Shown here one piece after another: positions 55,791 to 64,000 of a stretch of 64,000 nucleotides of DNA. Each line of letters opens with the position of its first letter. Position 1 is the first letter of the stretch. The notes beneath the pieces are model-generated. The model did no database searches. It was given only the letters and a program-made list of their open reading frames with translations, and had not been told where the DNA came from. This stretch comes from Steromphala cineraria (lineage: Eukaryota; Mollusca; Gastropoda; Trochida; Trochidae). The stretch covers positions 35,594,801 through 35,658,800 of the forward strand of contig OU744734.1 of the NCBI GenBank assembly GCA_916613615.1, given 5' to 3'. A program made the translations under genes and the position numbers.

Positions 55791-56078
55791 ATGTAAACTC
55801 TTTGAGTGTCACTGGGAAGGTCGAGTTTAATCAACTGAGAAACATGTTTAGAGAAAGTTCCATCAATCTGGATATCACCAACTCCACTCTGGATGGAGGG
55901 ACATTTGTTACAGTGCTGAGCATTCTTGGCTGTGTTACTCTGTGCAGAAATGACAAGAATTGTGTTTCTTTCTTCTACAATGACAACAAGCGCTCCTGTT
56001 CACCAAGTTCACTTTTATACAACACAACAGGGCTTGTCCTTGAAGCAGGGAGCGACTACTACATCATGAAGAATCATG
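55791..56078 (+). CDS. PAN/EGF-like gene, first recognised exon (PAN-like)
   Basis: A 288-bp exon after acceptor TTTTAG and before donor ATG|GTAAAA. It begins and ends in phase 1, the usual phase for shuffled extracellular modules. Its 96 codons encode a PAN/apple-like segment: GCVTLCRNDKNCVSFFYND, a further Cys in RSCSPSS, then YYIMKNHG. An alternative acceptor (TAACAG at 55,775-55,780) would add ten bases and change the phase, so I prefer 55,791. The protein is probably extracellular, but the N-terminus and any signal peptide are not in the recognised part. The product is inferred from cysteine spacing. Confidence 0.75.
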
Positions 56079-56254
56079 GTAAAAATCAAATCGTGACGCT
56101 CATGACGTCATGTTGTTGCTTAGGCGAAAGGCTCTTTTCATAGAATAATAATGGGCGAACAAATTCATGGTGTGTGCTCACTCCTAACTGACTTAACTTA
56201 CTCCATTGAGAACACTGAGATGAAGGACCTCATGTAAATAGTTCATTGCTTTAA

Positions 56255-56615
56255 AGGGACAGTAGCACGTTTTTTTATAATTTTAAATTTCAATTTTTTT
56301 CACTGATAATTGTAAGTTAATGTTAATTATACTATTTTGACAGTGTCAATAATCTTATTACGCAAGCAAATAATCCATCGTCAGAGTACAAATTAAGCAG
56401 ATTCATATCCATCAAAATCCATTGGGAGCAATTTTGTGTGAACACTTTTAATTCATTTTGTGTAAGAAAAAGGAATCGCTTGGCTAAACTTTATGTTATA
56501 TATTTGAATTATTACTGCTCCATTTAGTTTAAATAGTTTGTCTTTCAATTGGAACCATTCATTTTCATTTTTCTGACATCACCTTATATTCCCCAAAAAA
56601 CGTGCTACTGCCCCT
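56255..56615. mobile_element. TTAA-flanked MITE, best preserved copy
   Basis: A 361-bp element with near-perfect TIRs of about 22 bp (left AGGGACAGTAGCACGTTTTT; right its reverse complement with one mismatch) and intact TTAA on both sides (56251-56254 and 56616-56619). It lies in the first intron of the PAN/EGF gene. By TTAA target it is probably piggyBac-related. There is no coding content. Confidence 0.75.
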
Positions 56616-56831
56616 TTAAGCCCACTCAGTGATTTTAACATTTTAGCATGCTACGATCCGTAACTGATGATATAAAACAAACAAACTTTTACTCACTATT
56701 TTCACACTTAAAAAGCAGGTATATGATAAATGCTTGTTTTCAATGAAAATCTTAAAACAGTTACATATGTTCGCAGAAGTCAAATGTGCATGAATTTTAG
56801 TTGAAAACAATGAAAAAGTACTTGTCATTCT

Positions 56832-57150
56832 TCATGCGTTAGATAAGTCTCCAAAAATTTGAAATGAATATACATTAAATGCTGTCTAAACATAGGTGAA
56901 TTGTTAGTTCAATGCATTTCAATTCATTTTATTTATTAAAAAACAAAACAATAAGTCACTCACTCACTCAGTTCATTTCATTAACTTCAAGCATTAGATA
57001 AGTTTAAAAAAAATAAGAAATTAATATACATCAAAAGCTGTCTCATCATAGGTGAAATGTTAGTTCAATGTCTCTCAATTCATTTTATTTTTTTCTCAGT
57101 TATGGCAAATATTGCCTAAGAGGCGTAAAACAATTACTCACTCACTCACT
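56832..57150. repeat. Two tandem units of about 156 bp with (CTCA)n tails
   Basis: GTTAGATAAGT... at about 56,838 recurs as ATTAGATAAGT at about 56,993. Both are followed by GCTGTCT, CATAGGTGAA, TTAGTTCAATG and an (ACTC)n run (56,956-56,970 and 57,135-57,150). The second run abuts the acceptor of the 57,160 exon. They are probably SINE-derived tails duplicated in the intron. Confidence 0.7.
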
Positions 57151-57159
57151 CAGTTATAG

Positions 57160-57282
57160 GATTTGGCATGAAGTGTGAATCTGCAGCTGATTGCGCCTAC
57201 AAGAACTCGGACTGCAGCCAAGGTGCCTGTCAGTGCGCTGTAGGATACAGTTTCCAGCCTTCAAACAATAAATGTGTAACCA
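57160..57282 (+). CDS. PAN/EGF-like gene, second exon (EGF-like module)
   Basis: A 123-bp exon between acceptor GTTATAG and donor ACCA|GTGAGT, phase 1 at both ends. The 41 codons give GFGMKCESAADCAYKNSDCS followed by QGACQCAVGYSFQPSNNKCV, six cysteines in an EGF/EB-like pattern. Joining to the neighbouring exons keeps the frame. The acceptor follows an (ACTC)n run only 8 bases upstream, so part of the 3' splice region derives from a repeat. Confidence 0.8.
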
Positions 57283-57976
57283 GTGAGTTGATCATTAACA
57301 ACCTTATTTATAGGCACTGAGATCATTTATAAGGAACAATCACTCCTACCACACTGTGATTACTAGAATAATTACTTAACATAAACTACTGTTCTTATCC
57401 CTTTAAATGGAGACCATTTTACATAAGTTGAGGAACCTGACGTTTGTATACTAAATGAATACACCCAAGATAATAGTTGCCACCGAGAGAGCCAAAAAGA
57501 TAGAACATTCAGAAGAAATACTTCTTGTAAATACTTTATGCAATGACATTTTACGTTGATAGAACCCATTTTTGTTCTTTACTCATCACCAGTCAAAATT
57601 GCAATTTCGTGGTGAAGAATATGATGTTTCAAAGCCGATGAATTTTATCAATTTAATAAATGTGTTACTGTATTACAAACAAGTCAACTTTGGCTTCATC
57701 ACACAGAGTTCAAAACAATCACCTGATGGCTGCTTCAGTCCTAACCGTGATCATACATTGAGTCATTGTCATCATTGTGTAGATGACGATTGGAGTTTTG
57801 ATGATGATCTAAGCCTTTTTAAGTCAGAGAACATACTTTAGATGTTAACGATCAATAAAAAGTCAACCTTGTCAATGACTTATGTTTTAAAAATTTGTGA
57901 CACCTGAAGTGTGTTTTCTGGTGGATGAGTGAAAAGAAAACCGCTGATCGATGAAATTTAAAAGAGATAATATAAC

Positions 57977-58144
57977 ATCGAATGTCAACCATAGCGAACA
58001 TATGAGTAAATATTGTCTCTTTTGACCAATCTGGTAAATGCATATGACATCAAGCCATTAGGATACCTACACATCTGCCCTCTAAAATCAACATTTAAGT
58101 ACTTAGTAATTACCTGATTATTTATACCTCAAAATTAAAAATTC
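57977..58144. repeat. Direct repeat, left copy
   Basis: About 170 bp starting ATCGAATGTC and ending CAAAATTAAAAATTC, repeated at 60,067-60,239 with roughly 10% difference. The two copies bracket the nuclear-receptor-motif block in intron 2. Confidence 0.85.
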
Positions 58145-58145
58145 A

Positions 58146-60055
58146 GTGTATGTGCAGTTTCCGCCGCCGCCGCCGCGCTCATACTAATGGCTATAACTTT
58201 TTTCTACTAAGCTTTCCAGAATTTGTATTCATAACTTACTGCTTATACCTCAGGGGAACGATTTTGACATGTTCACTTTCAAGGTCAAAGGTCAAGGTCA
58301 CGAGCTATAAAATCACTAAAAAATTCCTTGTAAACGCGATAACTTGAAAAGTTTTTGTGCTATGAAGCTCTAACTTGGTATGTATCATCCTTGGAAGAGT
58401 AAAAAAAATTGAAAAGGTTTTCGTTACAATCTGTTCACGGTCAAGGTCACAGCAAGGTTACGACTTTAGCATGGTTTTGCGAAAATGCTTTATTTTAACA
58501 ATGAACACTTAATCAATAGATGATTGTTATACTCAATGAAAAGTGTTCATTGATTGTGTAACCTTGAAGGTCAAAGGTCAAGGTCATGAGATTTGTGTTA
58601 TTACAATGTTATTATATGGATATTTATATAGCGCGCATATCCAACCACTCGTGGTTGCTCAAGGCGCTTACATTTTCCCCTGGTCAATGGCATTCTTTCA
58701 CCGTCCGATCATTTTTCCAATTCAACTCCCTGGGGAGTATTCAACCGGCATCCATATGTGACGCTCAGGTTAGGGACCATTCTATGCCTCACAGGGTACC
58801 CATTCACAGCTGGGTGAACTGAGACACATTGTCACAGCAGTTTGTCCAACACTGCTGAACGCTGATAACCGACAGCTCGGCGTATGCACGTGTTCATGTA
58901 TCCACCATTCAGCCACTGACATGAATTCATGGGATCTTTTAAATGCGCAGTTTTTGTTGCACTACACACTAGGGCTCCAGGGTGACACTTATAGAGTTCT
59001 AACAGAGGTGAACTCTAGGTTTTTACACCTTGGCCTGGATGGGATTCGAACCCCGGACCTCAGCAACGTGAGACCGGCGCTCTTGCCGACTGAGCTATCC
59101 CGCACAATGTGCAACTAATTTGGATATAACTTTATCCCATAAGGCTTTTCAGAACTCATAAACATGTATAAGTGTTTACACCACTGGGGACTTAGAATGA
59201 CATGTTGACTTTCAAGGTCAAAGGTCAAGGTCACGAAATATAAAATCACTAAAAAATTCCTTGTAAACGCGATAACTTGAAAAGTTTTTGTGCTATGAAG
59301 CTCTTACTTGGTATATATCATCCTTGGAAGAGTAAAAAAAATTGAAAAGGTTTTCGCTACAATCTGTCCACGGTCAAGGTCACAGCGAGGTCATGTCTTT
59401 AGCATGGTTTTGCGAAATGCTTTATTTTAACTATGAACACTTTTAATAAATAGATGATTGTTATACTCAATAAAGAGTGTTCATTGATTGTGTAGCCTTG
59501 AAGGTCAAAGGTCAAGGTCATGAGATTTGTGTTCTTACAATGTGTAACTAATTTTGATATAACTTAATCCTGTTAAGCTTTTCAGAACTCATAAATATGT
59601 ATAATTGTTTACACCTCTGGGGACTTAAAATGACATGTTCACTTTCAAGGTCAAAGGTCAAGGTCATGAGCTATAAAATCACTAAAAATTTATTTGTAAA
59701 CGTGTTAACTTGAAAAGTTTTTGTGCTATGAAGTTAAAATTTTGTTTATGTTATCTCTTGAGAAGTACAAAATTTTGGAAAGGTTTTGGGTACGAACTGT
59801 CAAAGGTAAAGGTCACAGCAAGGTCAACAAATATTGAGAAACTTGATTATTTTAACTTTCAACACTTTAATTTGTTACATTAATGTTATTTTCAATGAAA
59901 TGTATTCATTGATTGCGTGACCTTGAGTGTCAAACGTCAAGGTCACAAGCAAATGCCCAATATGCTGAGGCTTGTAGAAGGTGGAACAGGGTAAGGCGAA
60001 ACCCCAAGTTTCGTGGCTGCTCTGTTTTTGCGGTGTCCCGCAAACACTAATCTAG
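58146..60055 (+). mobile_element. Repeat block with AGGTCA triplets and Helitron-like 3' end
   Basis: It starts near a (CCG)n run (58,159-58,178) and contains three tandem units of about 430 bp (about 58,185-58,609; 59,104-59,540; 59,541-59,965). Units carry the direct repeat AGGTCA-A-AGGTCA-AGGTCA (58282-58300, 58568-58586, 59215-59233, 59502-59520, 59648-59666). The right end has a short stem GCGG/CCGC (60030-60041), ten bases, then CTAG followed by T, which is how Helitron 3' ends look. No helicase gene is inside, so it is non-autonomous. The 5' end is not resolved. Confidence 0.6.
58610..59103 (-). mobile_element. tRNA-headed SINE, 494 bp, TSD ACAATGT
   Basis: Inserted in the first of the 430-bp units. 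The neighbouring unit gives the empty site (CTTACAATGTGTAAC near 59,535), and ACAATGT flanks the insert at 58603-58609 and 59104-59110. On the minus strand it begins GCGGGATAGCTCAGTCGG (A box) with B box GGTTCGAATCC (59042-59052, reversed). It ends with GCGCGCTATATAAATATCC, a tail type common in animal SINEs. It is transcribed by RNA polymerase III from the internal boxes and moved by a LINE. Confidence 0.88.
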
Positions 60056-60066
60056 TTGACACTTCA

Positions 60067-60239
60067 ATCGAATGTCTACAATAACAAACATATGAGTAAA
60101 TATTGTCTCTATTGACTAACTTGGTAAATGCATATGACGTCAGTCGCGACCCTTAGCATACCTACACATGTGCCCTCTGAAATCAACATTAAGGTACTTA
60201 GTATTTACCTGATTATTAATACCTCAAAATTAAAAATTC
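60067..60239. repeat. Direct repeat, right copy
   Basis: The partner of 57,977-58,144. It is too long for a normal target duplication, so segmental duplication or recombination is more likely. Confidence 0.85.
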
Positions 60240-60831
60240 CTGACACAAACTTGAGCCAGTCTGATTAAATTCTGCAGAGTTCTGAGGAATGAAAGTTTAC
60301 TAATATTAACTCGATGGGAATCGAACATGTTACTTCGATAGGTATCCTCTCCATTGAGTCAAATGGCAGTCAAGTTAGTCACATGTTCTGGCATTTACTC
60401 AGCTAACCAATCACAAGCCACTGGAAAAAGTCTTCCATATCAAGCTAGAGGGCAAGTAACTCCTGTTAACCATGCTTTAAATATGATCGCCGCCAGAGGT
60501 ATTATTAGCGAGATGATGTGATTGGTCTGGTAATGACTGAGTTTTGGCTGTGCTTTACTGGTATTAAACACGAGAGGGACCGGGGTGCGGTCAGACCTAA
60601 TGTAGAGTATTCAATATTCAGTGCTATTACTATTTTTGATAATTTAATCCTCGGAACTAGGCTGATGTTTATAAGACTGGATCTTTAAACATTTCGGTTA
60701 GTTTGATTAATGTACTTAATGCATATCTCCTTATGAAGACTTCACAGCAGCCTCAAAATCAAAATTTTAACTCCCTCTTACTTATCAGATCTCGACTGTA
60801 ACATTCCTGATCTTCTAATTTGTCTTTGAAG

Positions 60832-61100
60832 GATGCAAAACATACGGAGATGACTTTTCCATAAATCATGACAAGGGAATCGAAGAATATAACGAAAGGC
60901 GCTACGTTAAACTTCCAGGAGTTGAATACTGTCTGAAATCCTGCCGTGGTGTAACCAATTTCACCTGCGTCAACGTAGAATACAATGCGAAGAAGAAGGT
61001 TTGTACTTTGGGCAAAATCCCTTGGTATGAAGCTCCAAAATCAGCCAGAAATATAAATGATACAGGTTGGGACACGTACATCCGTAATTGTGAGACCTGA
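60832..61100 (+). CDS. PAN/EGF-like gene, last exon (second PAN-like segment)
   Basis: A terminal exon after acceptor TTTGAAG, entering in phase 1 and ending at TGA 61,098-61,100. It encodes RCKTYGDDFSINHDKG, then VEYCLKSCRGVTNFTCVNVE, KKVCTLGKIPW and WDTYIRNCET-stop. The C-x3-C...C...C pattern resembles the first PAN-like exon. The three exons together give 225 residues of an incomplete protein with PAN - EGF - PAN order. PAN and EGF modules commonly bind carbohydrate or protein ligands outside the cell. The exact role is unknown. Confidence 0.78.
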
Positions 61101-61900
61101 TTATATTGCCACCTCTGCAAACGCTGAAAGTAACAGCTGCATTCATTCTTTCAGAATCTTTGTTCATACCGAAATGTTGTATAGTAGTAGTTTATGTAAA
61201 TATGGAAATTTCAAATATCCTGTATTTAATTTCAAGATATATGTATGTTGAAATTTTAAGATGTTATGTTGTAATTTGAAGATGAGTTAGTTGAATTTTC
61301 AAGAAACGTAGTAAAGGAAAATTATGTTTTTTTAAAAGACAGAACAAAACACTAAAGAAATCATACAGTTCAAGGCGTCCATTACGGTGGCAGATGGCCC
61401 TAATATTCAACCGTAAATTGGTTATTCAAAGAACTTTCTTTTATTTTGGAGAATCTATCTAACAGTGGTTAAACAATTTTTACAAGAATATTAAATCAGG
61501 TGTCCTGGTATATGTTTTCAAACTCTGAAATTTACCGGGGCTGTCGTCTGTTATACACTATCATCTTACCTGTTTATACTTTGTGTCGAAATTTTATTCA
61601 TTTGTTTCCCTACATTACTATTTGTTACATGTGCGTCTGTCATTAACACAAAACATAGTGGTAGTAACAAGATTCATTTTTGACATAAACAATTTGGTGG
61701 AATTGATAACAAAAAATATGTATAAAATATTCTTTTGGGCTACAATCGAGGTTCTCTTTCTGTAAATGAAGTAGAAACAAAGGTCAAAAAAAGAGAGTTT
61801 TGTTAGTCATTAAACATTAAGTGGCAGGATGACAAGAATTTTATTAATTTTGAGTGATTGCAAGTTAAGAAGGCGTTAAACTTATTAAAATTGTATGTTT
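61101..61900. other. Downstream of PAN/EGF gene, 3' UTR and intergenic
   Basis: AT-rich DNA after the stop. I see no strong AATAAA within about 700 bp; an ATTAAA lies near 61,809. No further gene is recognised. Confidence 0.45.
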
Positions 61901-61904
61901 TCTT

Positions 61905-62490
61905 AATGTCACTTTATTGTTGTTTACATTGGTTTGTATTCCATATTGTTTTGTTTTGAATAGGTTGTACTTAAAGTTGTGATTATCGTGTCCAGTACTC
62001 TGTTTCTGTTTTCGGGATATCCATAAAAAATGTAACGTTTGTATAAATCATTGTGAGCTTGGGTAGATGTCTCTATCCATTCCTTATTTTTTTCCATTTG
62101 TTTTTAACAATTGGAAAATCGAAAAGAAGGTGACTGATGGTCTCTTTTTCTGCATTTATTTTGTCTATGATTTTCATCTATGATTTTCATCTAATGCAAT
62201 AATTCTTTTGTTGGGGAAATTCTGTGGAGAATAAAACGAGATGAATTGATCGATTTTGCTTTTGAATTCAGATTTTAAACAAAAGGCATCTTGTTTATTT
62301 GATTCCATTCAATTTCATCGACTTCTCATTAATTTTGTGTATTTATGTACACTCAAAGTGTTCTCTGATTCTTGTAGTTTATCATAAAAAGTCCGAGATC
62401 CCGTTTTCTTTGTAGCTGCATTTTTAATAAAGTATGGGATAAATGGCATATCTAGTTTTGTTATGATGTTGATTTTGCTTTGACAACATC
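61905..62490 (-). pseudogene. LINE C-terminal fragment, minus strand
   Basis: Read from 62,490 downward the frames give MPFIPYFIKNAATKKTGSRT, then FYDKLQ. After frameshifts come DKINAEKETISHLLFDFPIV, NKWKKIRNG, and QAHNDLYKRYIFYGYPENRN to a stop. The order (PxF, GSRxFYD, EThxHLL..P.V..W) fits the tail of animal LINE polyproteins. No RT core is next to it and at least two frameshifts are present. Confidence 0.5.
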
Positions 62491-64000
62491 TTTTTACTCT
62501 GACGATACCAGCAAATTCAAGGAAGTTTGTTTTACATTTGAGGATGAGTTAGTGAGTTGGGACTTTACGTGTTGTCGCCTATTTTTTAGCTATTTAACAC
62601 GTGGGGTTGACAGATCAGGGAGAAATGGATCAAGTTGCAGATCTCAACCGCCCTCCCGTCTCATCTCGGACAGCAAGGAACTTCGGAAAACATTCCAGTG
62701 TTGTGCCGTGACATTGTCTAAGGTTTAGGCTTGGTTGTAATTCCACTAATGCGGTTCGTGTGATCTTTTTGTTTTCTCTGAGAACTTATGTTTGTCTTAA
62801 TTGACAATATGCCTTCAAATGACACTTGTTGAGACACGGTTTCAGCGATTTGTGTCACATCAAATTGGCAGTGATCGATGTTTAGAAAACAATGTCGTTA
62901 GTCGTTCGGTTGTCCTAAATAAAATTTGCTTAGCAGAATATCGATGTTTTAAAGACTACATTAAAGTTTTGCCAGCATTTCCGCGCAGAAAACGCATGTC
63001 ATCATATTAATAGGTAAACGATGTAACAATTTGTTAATTTGTAGTTGGCAATGGAAGATGACGTTAATTTTTCGTCAATTTTTATGCCGTCAGTTTAGAC
63101 AGTTTAGGAAAACTTGTGCCTAGACTATACCCTTAAGCAGGCTTTAGAGAAGGTTTCTCAACATGTGATAATATATCAGTTATGCAAATGATAATCCAAA
63201 TATATGCGGTATAGATGGACAGTTTTTCACTCTGATAAAAATATGTATCATGACATGAAATCCAGAATAATTATATGTCTATGCTACGAAGGTCTTCGAC
63301 AAGGCGAAAACTGCTCGCTCCTCTTGTTTACCATTTATCTGATTGATCTTGAACAAAACTTATTTGACAACAGTTGCATTGGCTTTCAATATGAATCGAA
63401 TTGTCATTTTATATCACTTAACTCTACTGTTATATGTTATATGTTTTGTTAACGCGATAGCTTACGAACCATCTTACCCAATGTCTTCAAACTTAGTCAC
63501 AACCTAGCATGGGGGACTACGGAAACATCAGTCACTTGGGTGACCGTGACATTATTTTCAAGATCATTCAGGTACTTTGGCCACTTTTGAAACTCTTGTT
63601 AAAACAATATATCTTGAACCGTTTTACCAAATGCTTTCAATGTAGGCTGATGCATCAGTTCATAAGATACATGTATAAGATTTTTTATTTATAACATTAA
63701 TACAGAGGGGAAGTTCTGTCCGGACTTAAAGCACAAACCTGCAAATTTTAAGGGCAATGAATTGAAAAATTGAAATGTCAAAATCAGTGAACGTTTATTT
63801 TAACACTTTCTATATTCTCTCAAACGTTCATGCCAATCAACCACGTCATTACACAAATGCTGCCTCAAAATCGTCCAATTTACTTAAACAACTCGGATAA
63901 TTGCAACAATTTTTTTCTTGAAGGTTTTATAAAGATGACAAAATATGAAATATTTGTCCAAAGTTACCTGCGCTAAATTGCACACTTCATTACCACAATT
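62491..64000. other. No gene seen
   Basis: Short frames at 62,480-62,728, 62,801-63,010 and 63,204-63,452 show no recognisable domain, no splice-flanked structure and no repeat partner in the window. Confidence 0.45.

Noticed and set aside
59034..59103. tRNA-like sequence with good A and B boxes
   Set aside because: It is the head of a 494-bp SINE with a target duplication and an empty site in the sister unit, not a tRNA gene.
1..64000. CRISPR arrays, operons, rRNA genes
   Set aside because: No spaced identical short repeats of the CRISPR kind, no gene clusters with ribosome binding sites and no rRNA-like sequence were seen. The content is eukaryotic.

Overview
The window looks like AT-rich animal DNA, most likely from a mollusc. 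The pointers are intron-split genes with GT/AG junctions, SINE-like tails of (TCAC)n, a repeat of the oyster 'pearl' type with a tandem core followed by an (ACGG)n run, 2A-bearing LINEs, and Tc1/mariner, piggyBac-like and Ty3/gypsy elements. I see no prokaryotic signal, no rRNA, no free-standing tRNA gene and no CRISPR array. The species call is inference.

Region by region. (1) 1-39,060 is an old, mostly non-coding array of related units of a few kilobases, overlaid by a younger duplication: about 1-11,420 reappears at about 28,047-37,570. Comparing the two copies exposes 'empty sites' that prove recent insertions: a SINE-like element (874-1196), a short pearl-like element (3328-3431), three hairpin-headed elements (4323-5583, 8036-8683, 30594-30963) and an inverted TIR element (33052-33661). 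(2) Between the copies lie a Tc1-type MITE (15100-15653), a broken Tc1 element (16102-17291), an intact DD34E Tc1 transposon (18458-20079) and a LINE (22251-27309) with a 2A-like N-terminus, itself split by a 1.5 kb insertion that contains part of another LINE. (3) 40,215-43,400 holds a pearl-like element with a 145-bp tandem core, a possible orphan exon, another hairpin-headed element and a GIY-YIG/Penelope-like fragment. (4) 43,459-49,352 is a complete, very young LTR retrotransposon whose domain order is gag-PR-INT-RT-RNase H. Integrase before reverse transcriptase is the unusual Gmr1-type arrangement. A single in-frame UAG separates INT from RT. (5) 49,353-53,700 has no recognisable gene. 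53,711-55,340 is a decayed LINE on the minus strand. (6) 55,791-61,100 carries the only host gene I can support: three phase-1 exons encoding a PAN/apple-like segment, an EGF-like module and a second PAN-like segment, ending in a stop. Its second intron is filled with nuclear-receptor-motif repeats and a tRNA-headed SINE. (7) The remainder is a minus-strand LINE tail and unassigned DNA.

The most interesting material is the hairpin-headed repeat family (several copies, 3-bp target duplications shown by empty sites, CRE-type TGACGTCA clusters), the Gmr1-like retrotransposon, and the decayed tandem array with repeated CCAAT/TATA-like blocks. All counts and alignments were made by eye.
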